From Chromatiales bacterium (lineage in GTDB: Bacteria; Pseudomonadota; Gammaproteobacteria; SZUA-140), in the NCBI GenBank assembly GCA_031285245.1, contig JAITWN010000061.1, forward strand, positions 1-19,031: a DNA stretch of 19,031 bases. The letters are read 5' to 3'. Positions 1 through 8,001 of this stretch are shown here, piece after piece. Within the stretch, counting starts at the first letter, position 1, and each line of letters opens with the position of its first letter. A program made the translations under genes and the position numbers. The notes under the pieces are model-generated. The model was not told where the DNA came from. It searched no databases and saw only the letters and a program-made list of their open reading frames with translations.

Positions 1-662
1 TGAGCGCGCAGACGCCACCACGCCGTGATTACATCGTCGTCGAAGGACCGATCGGCGTTGGCAAGACGAGTCTCGCACGTCGTCTCGCGGCAACTTTCGG
101 TACGGATCTGCTGCTTGAAGGCGCGGACGAAAATCCTTTTCTCGAACGCTTTTATCGCAATCCACGCGAAGGCGCGCTGCCAGTGCAGCTCTTCTTTCTG
201 TTTCAGCGCGCGCGTCAGTTGCAGGCGCTGCGCCAGGGCGATATTTTCCGGCGCGTGCGGGTGGCGGATTTTCTCATGGAAAAAGATCGCTTGTTTGCCG
301 GGCTTACGCTCGATGACGAAGAGCTCAAGCTCTACGAACAGGTCTATGAGCAGATGACGATTGATGTGCCAACGCCTGATCTGGTGATCTATCTGCAAGC
401 ACCGATTGAGGTGTTGCGCACGCGCATTCGCGCACGTGGCATTGCGCATGAGCAGTTCATCGATGATGCTTACTTAGAAAGAGTGGTGGATGGTTACGCG
501 CGCATGTTCCATTACTACGATGCTGCGCCGCTCTTGATCGTCAATGCCGCGGGTATCGATCCGCTGCACAGCGAGGAAGATTACGATGCGCTGCTCGCGC
601 GCATTCGCAGCATCAGCAATGGTCGCCACTATTTCAACCCTGTGCCTGCCGCGGCATTGTAG
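1..662 (+). CDS. Deoxynucleoside kinase (dCK/dGK family), 5' end cut by window edge
   Basis: This is a deoxynucleoside kinase, which phosphorylates deoxynucleosides (dA, dG or dC) with ATP in cytoplasmic nucleotide salvage. The window opens on TG followed in frame by AGC GCG CAG, so the start ATG (or GTG) probably begins one base outside; that gives about 220 aa, normal for the family. Numbered from that Met, the P-loop GPIGVGKT is at residues 16-23, a Glu typical of the substrate pocket at about 40, the DR pair of the DRS-like motif at 96-97 (FLMEKDRLF), and an arginine-rich lid RTRIRARGIAHEQ at 140-152. The gene ends 17 bases before panB and probably shares its operon; in many proteobacteria this gene lies next to folK and panB. 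Family assignment is firm, but base specificity cannot be read from the sequence, so no symbol is given. Confidence 0.9.
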   Translation, partial: SAQTPPRRDYIVVEGPIGVGKTSLARRLAATFGTDLLLEGADENPFLERFYRNPREGALPVQLFFLFQRARQLQALRQGDIFRRVRVADFLMEKDRLFAGLTLDDEELKLYEQVYEQMTIDVPTPDLVIYLQAPIEVLRTRIRARGIAHEQFIDDAYLERVVDGYARMFHYYDAAPLLIVNAAGIDPLHSEEDYDALLARIRSISNGRHYFNPVPAAAL

Positions 663-679
663 TCGGCGAGGTAAACGAT

Positions 680-1492
680 ATGGAACAATCCGCTAACGAC
701 AGTTCCCTGATCACGCTTTCTGCGCTGCGCGCGATGAAAGAGCGCAGTGAAAAAATCGCGTGCCTTACCGCATATGACGCAAGTTTTGCTGCGGTGCTCT
801 CCGATGCGGGCGTTGAAGTGCTGCTGGTCGGTGATTCTCTTGGCATGGTGTTGCAAGGTCATGCGACAACGCTGCCAGTGACGCTTGAAGCGATGGCGTA
901 TCACACTGGCTGTGTGTCGCGCGCGCGGCGTCGCGCGTTGATCATGAGCGATATGCCTTTCATGAGTGATGCAACGCCGCTGCGCGCGCTCGATAGCGCG
1001 GCAGCGTTGATGCGCGAAGGCGCGCAGGTGGTGAAGATCGAAGGCGGGCGCGTCATGCTTGAAATGGTGCGCACGCTCGCTGAGCGCGGCATTCCTGTCT
1101 GCGCGCATCTTGGGTTGTTGCCGCAGTCGGTGCATAAGCGCGGCTATCGCGTGCAAGGACGCGATCCCGCGGTGGCCTCGACAATGATGGAAGATGCGCG
1201 CCTGCTTGAAGGTGCTGGCGCCGATCTGCTGCTGCTCGAATCGGTGCCGGCAGCGCTCGCGCAGCGCATCACTGCAGCTGCTAGCGTGCCCGTGATCGGT
1301 ATCGGCGCGGGCGCGGCCTGCGATGGTCAGGTGCTGGTGCTGCATGATCTGCTCGGTGTGTCGCCGCGTCAGCCGCGTTTTGCCACAGATTTTCTCACAG
1401 GCAACAGTGGCGGCATCGCCGCTGCGGTAGCGTCTTACGTGCGCGCAGTGAAAGACGGCAGCTTCCCTGCGGCTGCGCATAGCTTCGAGTGA
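680..1492 (+). CDS. panB: 3-methyl-2-oxobutanoate hydroxymethyltransferase
   Basis: PanB transfers a hydroxymethyl group from 5,10-methylene-tetrahydrofolate to 2-oxoisovalerate, making ketopantoate, the first committed step of pantothenate and CoA synthesis. The 270-aa length is typical. Visible family motifs are TAYDASFA (30-37), VGDSLGM (50-56) with metal ligand D52, MSDMPFMS (89-96) with D91, KIEGG (119-123) with E121, CAHLGLLPQS (141-150) and LLLLES (183-188), whose E187 corresponds to the catalytic base. GIGAGAACDGQVLVLHD near residue 207 is also characteristic. The ATG follows a weak GAGG-like site. The stop overlaps the panC start in a TGATG junction, so the two genes are likely translationally coupled. 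Confidence 0.97.
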   Translation: MEQSANDSSLITLSALRAMKERSEKIACLTAYDASFAAVLSDAGVEVLLVGDSLGMVLQGHATTLPVTLEAMAYHTGCVSRARRRALIMSDMPFMSDATPLRALDSAAALMREGAQVVKIEGGRVMLEMVRTLAERGIPVCAHLGLLPQSVHKRGYRVQGRDPAVASTMMEDARLLEGAGADLLLLESVPAALAQRITAAASVPVIGIGAGAACDGQVLVLHDLLGVSPRQPRFATDFLTGNSGGIAAAVASYVRAVKDGSFPAAAHSFE

Positions 1493-2340
1493 TGCGCACC
1501 GTTCATCGCGCGGTGGAGCTGCGCGCCATCATTCAGCAGTGGCGCGCGGCGGGCGAAGCCATTGCGTTTGTGCCCACCATGGGTGATCTGCATGCGGGTC
1601 ATCTGGCGCTCATTGCGGAGGCGCGTCGGCATGCCGCGCGCGTCGTCATCAGCATTTTCGTCAATCCACTACAGTTCAACGATGCCGCGGATTTTGCGGC
1701 CTATCCGCGCAGCCTTGAGCGCGATGTTGCTGTGCTTGCAGCGAGCGGTGGCGATCTGCTCTTTGCGCCAGATGCGCGCGAAATCTATCCGCATGGCATG
1801 GAAACCGGCACGCGCATCGAAGTGCCGGTGTTGGCGCAGGAGCTCTGTGGCGCGTTTCGCCCTGGGCATTTCACCGGCGTTGCTACCGTGGTGGCGATTC
1901 TCTTCAATCTGGTGCGGCCGGATATTGCGATCTTCGGCGAAAAGGATTATCAGCAGCTGCTCATCGTGCGCCGCATGAGTGAGGATCTGCGCCTTGATGT
2001 CGATGTGCGCGGCATGCCGACGGTGCGCGAAGCTGATGGGCTTGCGATGAGTTCGCGTAACCGTTATCTGAGCGCCGAAGAGCGCGGGCGCGCGCCCGTG
2101 ATTTACCGCACGCTCGAAATACTACGCGCGCGTCTGCTGGCGAGTGAAGAGAATTACGCAGCGCTCGAAGCTTGGGGGATGGCAGCGCTCTTTGCTGCGG
2201 GTTTGCGGCCGGAATATGTTGCGGTGCGACGCGCGCAGGATTTGCAGGCGCCGAATCCTGCGGATCGACAGTTGCGTTTGCTCGTTGCTGCCTGGCTTGG
2301 CAGCGCGCGGTTGATCGATAATCTCGCCGTCGATTGCTAG
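1492..2340 (+). CDS. panC: Pantothenate synthetase (pantoate-beta-alanine ligase)
   Basis: PanC condenses pantoate with beta-alanine through a pantoyl-adenylate, using ATP, to give pantothenate. The 282-aa protein belongs to the cytidylyltransferase-like fold. It shows the HIGH-type motif PTMGDLHAGHL (28-38, with H34 and H37), NPLQFN (58-63), the ATP/pantoate-site motif FGEKDYQQL (148-156), and the KMSKS-equivalent SSRNRYLS (187-194). The ATG at 1492 shares its A with the panB stop. An in-frame GTG at 1489 would add one residue, but the ATG matches the usual PanC N-terminus. A second TAG (2341-2343) immediately follows the stop, giving tandem stops. No panD is seen here, so the beta-alanine supply must come from elsewhere. 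Confidence 0.97.
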   Translation: MRTVHRAVELRAIIQQWRAAGEAIAFVPTMGDLHAGHLALIAEARRHAARVVISIFVNPLQFNDAADFAAYPRSLERDVAVLAASGGDLLFAPDAREIYPHGMETGTRIEVPVLAQELCGAFRPGHFTGVATVVAILFNLVRPDIAIFGEKDYQQLLIVRRMSEDLRLDVDVRGMPTVREADGLAMSSRNRYLSAEERGRAPVIYRTLEILRARLLASEENYAALEAWGMAALFAAGLRPEYVAVRRAQDLQAPNPADRQLRLLVAAWLGSARLIDNLAVDC

Positions 2341-2349
2341 TAGTACCTA

Positions 2350-2391
2350 TTTTCAGGACACGGAGCCGCTGCGCGCCAACGGTCCTGAAAA
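2350..2391. repeat. Dispersed intergenic repeat, copy 1 (perfect inverted repeat)
   Basis: Positions 2350-2382 match 17633-17665 at 32 of 33 bases, the only difference being A versus G at 2360/17643. The core GCGCCAACGG lies at 2373-2382. In this copy TTTTCAGGAC (2350-2359) and GTCCTGAAAA (2382-2391) form a perfect 10-bp inverted repeat around a 22-base GC-rich loop. It lies ten bases after the panC stop, between convergent panC and ppc. The T and A runs are part of the stem and no U-tract follows, so it is not a classical intrinsic terminator, though it could end or protect transcripts from either side. Confidence 0.8.
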
Positions 2392-2398
2392 AGCGTAA

Positions 2399-2418
2399 CG
2401 GTCACCGCCGGTCACCGG
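2399..2418. repeat. Tandem 10-bp near-palindromic repeat
   Basis: CGGTCACCGC and CGGTCACCGG stand head to tail, differing only in the last base. Each contains the near-palindrome GGTCACC. The unit lies between copy 1 of the dispersed repeat and the 3' end of ppc. It could be part of a larger repeat element or a protein-binding site; nothing in the sequence decides this. Confidence 0.6.
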
Positions 2419-2429
2419 TTCGCAGAGGC

Positions 2430-2456
2430 CTCGCCTGCGGGAGAGGAGTAGGCGAG
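2430..2456. terminator. Possible weak hairpin downstream of ppc
   Basis: CTCGCC (2430-2435) and GGCGAG (2451-2456) are complementary around a 15-base spacer, and CGCAG/CTGCG nearby (2421-2425 and 2434-2438) offers a competing stem. This is 14 bases past the ppc stop on the minus strand. There is no T-run on either strand, so any terminator role is a guess from position. Confidence 0.3.
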
Positions 2457-2469
2457 AGGGCAGGCGCTC

Positions 2470-5346
2470 TTAGCCGGTATTGCGCATGCCAGCCGCGATA
2501 GCGTTGATGGAGCGCAGCAGCGGATCGAGCCAGGTGTCTTTCTCGGCCTGTGAAAGATTCGGATCACGGCGGCGTTGCAGCAGCATGACTTGAATGTGAT
2601 TCAGCGGGTCGAGATATGGATTACGCCGATGCAGAGACAGCGCGAGCGCCGGGTTGTCATCGAGCAGGTGACGAATGCCTGAGGCGCGCACGGTCGACTG
2701 CTTGGTGCGCTCGTATTCACCTTCCACTTCACCAAAAATCTGCTTGGCAAGCTTACGGTCGCTACATAGCGCGGCGTATTCGCGCGCGATATCCATATTA
2801 GCTTTGAACAGCGACATCTGCGTATTGCTGAGCAATGCGCGAAAGAACGGCCACTCTTCGTACATGGCGCGCAGCTCTTCGATGCCGTGCGGATTCTGCT
2901 TGCACCAGCGTTCGAGCGCTGTGCCGATGCCATACCAGGCCGGCAGGGTGTGACGCGACTGCGCCCAGCCAAACACCCAGGGAATGGCGCGAATCGAATT
3001 CTTGCTGCGATCCTTGCGCCGGTGGCTTGGGCGCGAGCCGATGTTGAGTAGGCCGATCTCGGTGACTGGTGTTGCTTCATAGAAATAATCGATGAAGTTC
3101 GGCGTGTGATCGACCAGATCGCGATAAGCGGCTTCGCCCCACGAGGCGAGCTGCGCCATCGTTGTCATATGGCCGTTATCGATGGCGGGCACGCTCGCGA
3201 CCAGACTTTTGCTCGCTTTGAGGAGGCCCGTGATACCAACGCTGAGCTCATACACCGCGGTTTCGCGGTGGCTGTATTTGTAGGAGACCATCTCTCCTTG
3301 CTCAGTGAATTTGATGCGCCCCTGCACGGTGCCAGGTGGCTGCGACAGGATCGCTTCGTGCGTCGGGCCACCACCGCGACCGATGGTGCCGCCGCGGCCG
3401 TGGAAAAGCTCGTAGCCGATGCCGCGATCGCTGGTGATGCGCGAGACTGTGAGCTGAGCCTGATACAGCGCCCATGCTGATGCGAGGATGCCGCCATCCT
3501 TACAGGAGTCGGAATAGCCGAGCATGATTTCCTGCACGTTGCCGTAGGCGCGCAGCAAGCGGGCGTAGATGTCGCAGTCGAGCAGACCGCTCATTACGGG
3601 CTCGATGCGTTGCAGGTCATCGATGGTTTCGAACAGCGGCGAGACGCGTAGATGGCAATACCATTCGTCTCCAGCGCCGCGGCCGATGAGGCCGGCCTGG
3701 CGACCGAGGAACATCACTTCCATGACGTGGCTTGCCGAGTGTGTCATCGAGATGACGTAGCTGCTGAAGCATTCTGAGCTGACTTCTTTGCGCATGCGCG
3801 CCATCACTTCGAATACGGCAACCGTTTCGCGCGTCGGCGCTGACAGTGCGGCGTGATCGAGAATGATGGGCTCGCCTTCGATGTAACTCGATAGCAGCGC
3901 AAGACGCTCGCTTTCGCTCTTCGCACTGTAATCAACGCCAATGCTGGCGAATAGTTCGGTGACCGCATCGGTGTGACGCGAAGATTCCTGACGCACGTCG
4001 AGACGGGCGAGGAAGAAGCCGAAGGTTTCAACCAGGCGGATCAGATCTTTCAAACCGAGATCGGTAACGGCCTGATCGCCGTGCGAGATCAGCGAATCGC
4101 GAATGCGATAGAGCTCGGCGAGCAAATCAGCGGCCGAAGCATAAGCGGCAGGCGAGGGTTGCACGATTTCGCCCGCACATTGACGGCGCAGCGTGTCGAG
4201 CATTTCCTGCAAGCGATAGAGCACGATGTAGAGCTTGCGCCGGTAGGGCTCCTGGCGGAAGCGTTCACGCTCGCCGAGCGCTTTTTCCGCGAAGGGTTCA
4301 TCGGCGTTGAGGCCGGCCATGAATTCTGGTGTCGGCGTGCACATGCGCAGCGAGTGCGTCAGCTCATGGCTGAGCTCGGTGATGCGTGGCAGATATTCCT
4401 TGAGCACGGCGATGGCGTGCATACGTACCGCCATGGCGGTGACTTCTGGCGTGACATTGGGGTTGCCGTCACGATCGCCACCGACCCAGGAGCCAAAGCT
4501 CACGAAGCTTGGCACGGTGATCTGCGGCGCACTGTTGCCGTAGACGCGGGTGATGGCGTGCTCGAGCTCGCGATACATGATCGGGACAGCCTGAAACAGG
4601 CTGTCCTGGAAGTAATAGATGCAATGACGAATTTCACCGGCGACGTTCGGGCGATGCACGCGCACTTCGTCAGTCTTCCACAGCATCTGGATCTGCGCTT
4701 CGAGCAGGCGGATCAGACCTTCGCGCTCTTCTTTGGAAAGATGCGCGTCATCGAGCTGCTGACTGGTGAGGAAGATCCGCCGCATCGATTCCATGATGGT
4801 GTGGCGTTTCGACTCGGTTGGATGCGCGGTGATGACCGGGTTGTAATGCAAGCGATCGAGCACGGCTTGAAGCTGCGCCGGTTCGATGCGTTGACGACGA
4901 AAGTCACGCAGCGCCTGCTCGAAGGAGCCTGTCCAGAGAGCCTTGCCAGCGCGCGCTTTGGCGCGGCGCAGCTGATGCTGATGGGCTTCTTCGGCGAGAT
5001 TGACCAGGCTGAAGTAAATGCTGAAGGCACGCACCACATGCGTGATGGTGTCGGCATCGAGCGTGCGGATGAGACGGCTGAGCTTGTTGCGTAGCGGTTT
5101 GGAATCTTCGCTGTGCAACTGGATGTAGCCTTTACGCAGCGTTTCCACCGCATCGAGCACGCGTCCGCCGGCCTGCGCCTGCAAGACGTTGCCGAGCAGA
5201 CTGCCGAGCAACTTGACGCGAGCGCGCAGCTTTTTGTCGTCAGCGTCTGAGATTTTGCTCGTGGTTTTCACGGGGGTACGGCTGGCGAGCCGGGTGCCGG
5301 TCTTGCGGCGGGTTTTCGCTGCCGCGGTGCGAGTGGTCTTATTCAT
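2470..5346 (-). CDS. ppc: Phosphoenolpyruvate carboxylase
   Basis: PEP carboxylase adds bicarbonate to PEP to make oxaloacetate, refilling the TCA cycle. The 958-aa product carries the catalytic His motif VITAHPTES (171-179, H175), GSWVGGDRDGNP (285-296), LDVRQES (449-455), GYSDSCKDGG (610-619), FHGRGGTIGRGGG (648-660), TEQGEMVSYKY (681-691) and the conserved C-terminus MRNTG. The ATG at 5346 is chosen because an in-frame upstream Met (5484) would run 106 bases into glgA with sequence unlike the family. From 5346 there is still a Lys/Arg/Thr/Ala-rich tail of about 35 residues before the alignable part; E. coli Ppc is 883 aa. The gene lies 32 bases after glgA on the same strand and may be cotranscribed, or use the TATAAT box just upstream. 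No Shine-Dalgarno precedes the ATG. Confidence 0.96.
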   Translation of the reverse strand: MNKTTRTAAAKTRRKTGTRLASRTPVKTTSKISDADDKKLRARVKLLGSLLGNVLQAQAGGRVLDAVETLRKGYIQLHSEDSKPLRNKLSRLIRTLDADTITHVVRAFSIYFSLVNLAEEAHQHQLRRAKARAGKALWTGSFEQALRDFRRQRIEPAQLQAVLDRLHYNPVITAHPTESKRHTIMESMRRIFLTSQQLDDAHLSKEEREGLIRLLEAQIQMLWKTDEVRVHRPNVAGEIRHCIYYFQDSLFQAVPIMYRELEHAITRVYGNSAPQITVPSFVSFGSWVGGDRDGNPNVTPEVTAMAVRMHAIAVLKEYLPRITELSHELTHSLRMCTPTPEFMAGLNADEPFAEKALGERERFRQEPYRRKLYIVLYRLQEMLDTLRRQCAGEIVQPSPAAYASAADLLAELYRIRDSLISHGDQAVTDLGLKDLIRLVETFGFFLARLDVRQESSRHTDAVTELFASIGVDYSAKSESERLALLSSYIEGEPIILDHAALSAPTRETVAVFEVMARMRKEVSSECFSSYVISMTHSASHVMEVMFLGRQAGLIGRGAGDEWYCHLRVSPLFETIDDLQRIEPVMSGLLDCDIYARLLRAYGNVQEIMLGYSDSCKDGGILASAWALYQAQLTVSRITSDRGIGYELFHGRGGTIGRGGGPTHEAILSQPPGTVQGRIKFTEQGEMVSYKYSHRETAVYELSVGITGLLKASKSLVASVPAIDNGHMTTMAQLASWGEAAYRDLVDHTPNFIDYFYEATPVTEIGLLNIGSRPSHRRKDRSKNSIRAIPWVFGWAQSRHTLPAWYGIGTALERWCKQNPHGIEELRAMYEEWPFFRALLSNTQMSLFKANMDIAREYAALCSDRKLAKQIFGEVEGEYERTKQSTVRASGIRHLLDDNPALALSLHRRNPYLDPLNHIQVMLLQRRRDPNLSQAEKDTWLDPLLRSINAIAAGMRNTG

Positions 5347-5355
5347 AGCGGCGGC

Positions 5356-5361
5356 ATTATA
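5356..5361 (-). promoter_or_regulatory. Candidate -10 box for ppc, nearly abutting the ATG
   Basis: Read on the minus strand, a perfect TATAAT lies nine bases upstream of the ppc ATG. A start site about 7 bases downstream of the box would fall near 5349, leaving a leader of only about 3 nt. The hexamer 17 bases upstream (GCGTAA) is a poor -35, so the promoter is supported only by the -10 box and its place in the glgA-ppc gap. Confidence 0.4.
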
Positions 5362-5378
5362 GCCGATCGCAGCGCGGG

Positions 5379-6857
5379 TTACGCGCAGGTTTGGATGGCT
5401 TGGCGATAGAGGCTGAGGTACTGCTGGGCACTGCGGCGCCAGCTGAAGTCCTGCTGCATGCCCTGGAAGGTAAGCAGTTTCCACATCCGGGGGGATGCGT
5501 AGCTGGCGAGCGCGCGGGTGAGCGCGGAGGCGAGCGCGGCGGGGCTCGGTTCATTGAAGACAAAGCCGGTAGCAACGCCCGCACGTAGCGCCTCTGGCGT
5601 GGCGTCGACCACGGTGTTGACGAGGCCGCCGGTGCGATGGACCACAGGCACAGTGCCGTAGCGCAGGCTGTAGATCTGATTGAGCCCGCAGGGCTCGAAG
5701 CGCGAGGGCATGACGAAGATGTCGGCGCCAGCTTCGATCTGGTGCGCGAGTTCTTCGCTGTAGCCGAACTGCGCGGCGACGCGGCCTGGATGGGCGCGAG
5801 CGGCAGCGCGCAAACGCTCCTCGAGCGCCGGGTCACCGCTGCCGAGCACGGCGAGCTGCAGATCATGAGTGCGCAGCAGTTCGGGTAGGGCATCGAGGAG
5901 CAGATCGAAACCTTTCTGCTCGACCAGCCTTCCAATCATGCCGAGGAGCGGTACGGACGCATTCTGCGCCAGCCCCATGCGTGCTTGCAAGGCAGTCTTG
6001 TTGCGCTGCTTGTCGGCAAAGTTGTAGGTGTTGTAGGGGTATGGGATGTAGGCATCACGCGTCGGGTTCCACTGGCGATAATCGGCGCCATTTAAAATGC
6101 CGACGAGGCGATCGCCGCGATGGCGCAGTAGCTCTTCAAGGCCATAACCGAATTGCGGCGTGGTGATTTCTTTCGCATATTGCGGACTGACCGTGCTCAG
6201 CATATCGCTGTAGACGAGGCCGCCCTTGATGAAGGAGAAATTGCCGAAGTACTCCATGCCGTGCATCGACCACAGATCCTGCGGCAGCGCGAGTGACTGA
6301 AACGTTTCCCAGGAAAAAAGGCCTTGATACGACAGATTGTGAATGGTGAAGACCGTTGCCGGGCGCGGCGTGCGACGCGACAGCAGTGCGGGCACGAGTC
6401 CACTTTGCCAGTCGTTGCAATGCACCACGGTGGGTTGCCAATCGAGACCGGCTTCGCCTTGCGCAACCGCTACCGCGACGCGCGAAAAGAGCGCGAAACG
6501 TTGTGCATTGTCGGGCCAGTCACCACCGCCGGTCGGGCCGTAAGGTCCGCCATCGCGATCGAAGTGCGCTGGTGAATCGACCAGCCAGACACGAACCGAG
6601 CTTCCTGGCAGCCGCGTTTCAAGCAGCCGCACGGGTGCATCTGCCTGCTCGATGTCGAGGACGGCGATTTCTTTTACGTCCTGCATGACGCTCTGTATGC
6701 GCGCGAGAGCTGATTTATAGGCTGGAATCATGATGCGCACATCGCAGCGCAAGGCTTTCAGCGCAACCGGCAGCGCGCCGGCAACATCAGCAAGGCCGCC
6801 GGTCTTGACGAGCGGGTGCGCTTCACTCGAAACGAACAGGACGCGAGGATTACTCAT
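5379..6857 (-). CDS. glgA: Glycogen synthase (ADP-glucose type)
   Basis: GlgA transfers glucose from ADP-glucose to the growing alpha-1,4-glucan. The 492-aa protein is a GT5-family, GT-B fold enzyme. It has the N-terminal ADP-glucose motif KTGGL (18-22), HCNDWQSG (146-153), TIHNLSYQG (171-179), NGADYRQWNP (256-265), GRLVEQKG (309-316, with R310 and K315) and the C-terminal RFEPCGLNQIYSLRYG (386-401), where E388 is the expected catalytic-region Glu, then RTGGL (408-412). The chosen ATG gives the normal N-terminus VLFVSSE. The Shine-Dalgarno is weak. No glgB, glgC, glgX or glgP is present. The gene is transcribed away from gnd-zwf-pgi and upstream of ppc, so three fates of sugar phosphate are encoded side by side. 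Confidence 0.96.
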   Translation of the reverse strand: MSNPRVLFVSSEAHPLVKTGGLADVAGALPVALKALRCDVRIMIPAYKSALARIQSVMQDVKEIAVLDIEQADAPVRLLETRLPGSSVRVWLVDSPAHFDRDGGPYGPTGGGDWPDNAQRFALFSRVAVAVAQGEAGLDWQPTVVHCNDWQSGLVPALLSRRTPRPATVFTIHNLSYQGLFSWETFQSLALPQDLWSMHGMEYFGNFSFIKGGLVYSDMLSTVSPQYAKEITTPQFGYGLEELLRHRGDRLVGILNGADYRQWNPTRDAYIPYPYNTYNFADKQRNKTALQARMGLAQNASVPLLGMIGRLVEQKGFDLLLDALPELLRTHDLQLAVLGSGDPALEERLRAAARAHPGRVAAQFGYSEELAHQIEAGADIFVMPSRFEPCGLNQIYSLRYGTVPVVHRTGGLVNTVVDATPEALRAGVATGFVFNEPSPAALASALTRALASYASPRMWKLLTFQGMQQDFSWRRSAQQYLSLYRQAIQTCA

Positions 6858-7080
6858 GCTTTCATGGTGGGGGCTGGTGTAAGCTTAACAAGTCGCCGTC
6901 CGGGGTCGATAAGGCCAGGGGTTGTTTTTTTCTCTCGCAGATGCATGCAACGTGCGCAGAGGCGGGCGAAGCGAATGAATCTGGGATTCACTTAAGAACG
7001 GCGGTTTTCTTTATCCCATATATCACCGGAGACTTCAACAAGCCTCCGCGAGTGCAACCAGTGCAAAGGTAGCCTGATTC
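6858..7080. promoter_or_regulatory. Divergent glgA / gnd promoter region
   Basis: This 223-base gap must hold the start signals for glgA (left) and gnd (right), but no hexamer pair is convincing. The best gnd candidate is TTCACT (6987-6992), 17 bases, then TTTATC (7010-7015); it is weak. The gnd leader could form a small stem CGGAG (7027-7031) with CTCCG (7044-7048). AGTGCAA is directly repeated (7051-7057 and 7060-7066) beside the probable gnd ribosome site AAAGGT (7065-7070, 10 bases from the ATG). A run of seven T lies at 6925-6931 with no stem in front of it. Confidence 0.45.
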
Positions 7081-8001
7081 ATGAAACTTGGAATGATTGG
7101 CCTTGGCAAAATGGGCGGCAACATGGTTCGTCGCCTGCGTCGTGCCGGCATCGAGGTAGTGGGTTACAGCCCTGACGAGGAAAGCCGGCAGCAGCTTGCC
7201 GACGAGGTCGGCATGGTGCCTGCGCCGAACGTCACTGGCACGGTGAAACGACTGACTGGCCCGCGCATCGTGTGGGTGATGGTGCCGGCCGGCTCAGCCA
7301 CTGATAAGGTCATCAAAGAACTCGAAGGCCGTCTTGAGAATGGCGACATCGTCATTGATGGCGGTAATTCCAGTTACAAAGACACGCAGCGCCGCGGTGC
7401 CATGCTCGCGCAGTCCGGCATTGGCTTGGTCGATGTCGGTACCTCGGGCGGCATCTGGGGCTTGGAGAATGGCTACTGTCTGATGGTCGGTGGCGAAAAA
7501 AATCACGTGCAGCAGATCGAGCCTATTTTGCAGGCACTTGCGCCTGAGAACGGCTGGCTGCATGTGGGGCCGCGTGGTTCCGGTCACTACGTCAAGATGA
7601 TTCATAACGCCATCGAATACGGCATGATGCAGGCCTATGCCGAAGGCTTCGCGCTGCTGCATGGCAAGAAAGATTACGCTTTCGATACCGCTGCCATCGC
7701 TGAAGTCTGGCGTCACGGCTCGGTGGTGCGCAGTTGGTTGCTCGATCTGTCTGCCGAGATTTTGCAAAAGAACGGCAGACTGGAAGGCGTGGGCGAAGTG
7801 GTCAGCGATTCCGGCGAAGGACGCTGGGCGGCTGCGGAAGCCATCAGCCAAGGCGTACCCGCGCCGGTGCTGAGCATGGCGCTGCAAATGCGCTTTGCCA
7901 GTCAGCAGGAAGGCAGCTACTCCAACCGCATGCTGAACGTGATGCGCAACGCTTTTGGCGGTCACCCGATTGACCCGAAGAAGGCGGGCGAGGGGCGCTG
8001 A
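7081..8001 (+). CDS. gnd: 6-phosphogluconate dehydrogenase, decarboxylating (short type)
   Basis: The enzyme oxidises and decarboxylates 6-phosphogluconate to ribulose-5-phosphate, yielding NAD(P)H. At 306 aa it is the short form of about 300 residues, not the 470-residue E. coli form. The Rossmann glycine motif GLGKMG is at 7-12, substrate-binding DGGNSSYKDT at 93-102, GTSGGIWGLENG at 120-131, and the catalytic segment GSGHYVKMIHNAIEYG at 166-181 with K172 and N176. After the second strand the sequence is GYSPDEES, without the Asn-Arg-Thr of NADP-dependent enzymes, which suggests NAD use; this is inference. The stop overlaps the zwf start in a TGATG junction. It forms an apparent operon with zwf and pgi. 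Confidence 0.95.
   Translation: MKLGMIGLGKMGGNMVRRLRRAGIEVVGYSPDEESRQQLADEVGMVPAPNVTGTVKRLTGPRIVWVMVPAGSATDKVIKELEGRLENGDIVIDGGNSSYKDTQRRGAMLAQSGIGLVDVGTSGGIWGLENGYCLMVGGEKNHVQQIEPILQALAPENGWLHVGPRGSGHYVKMIHNAIEYGMMQAYAEGFALLHGKKDYAFDTAAIAEVWRHGSVVRSWLLDLSAEILQKNGRLEGVGEVVSDSGEGRWAAAEAISQGVPAPVLSMALQMRFASQQEGSYSNRMLNVMRNAFGGHPIDPKKAGEGR

Noticed and set aside
629..1480. 283-codon open frame opposite panB
   Set aside because: Shadow frame with low-complexity His/Arg/Gln content and no motif.
3973..5094. 373-codon open frame on the plus strand opposite ppc
   Set aside because: It mirrors ppc codons in a GC-rich gene, has no recognisable domain or ribosome site, and ppc is certain on the other strand.
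5347..5484. Upstream extension of ppc to an in-frame ATG at 5484
   Set aside because: It would overlap the end of glgA by 106 bases with proline-rich sequence that does not resemble PEPC; ATG 5346 fits better.
6925..6931. Seven-T run as an intrinsic terminator
   Set aside because: No stable stem precedes it on the plus strand and no transcript needs ending there; it lies in the divergent promoter gap.
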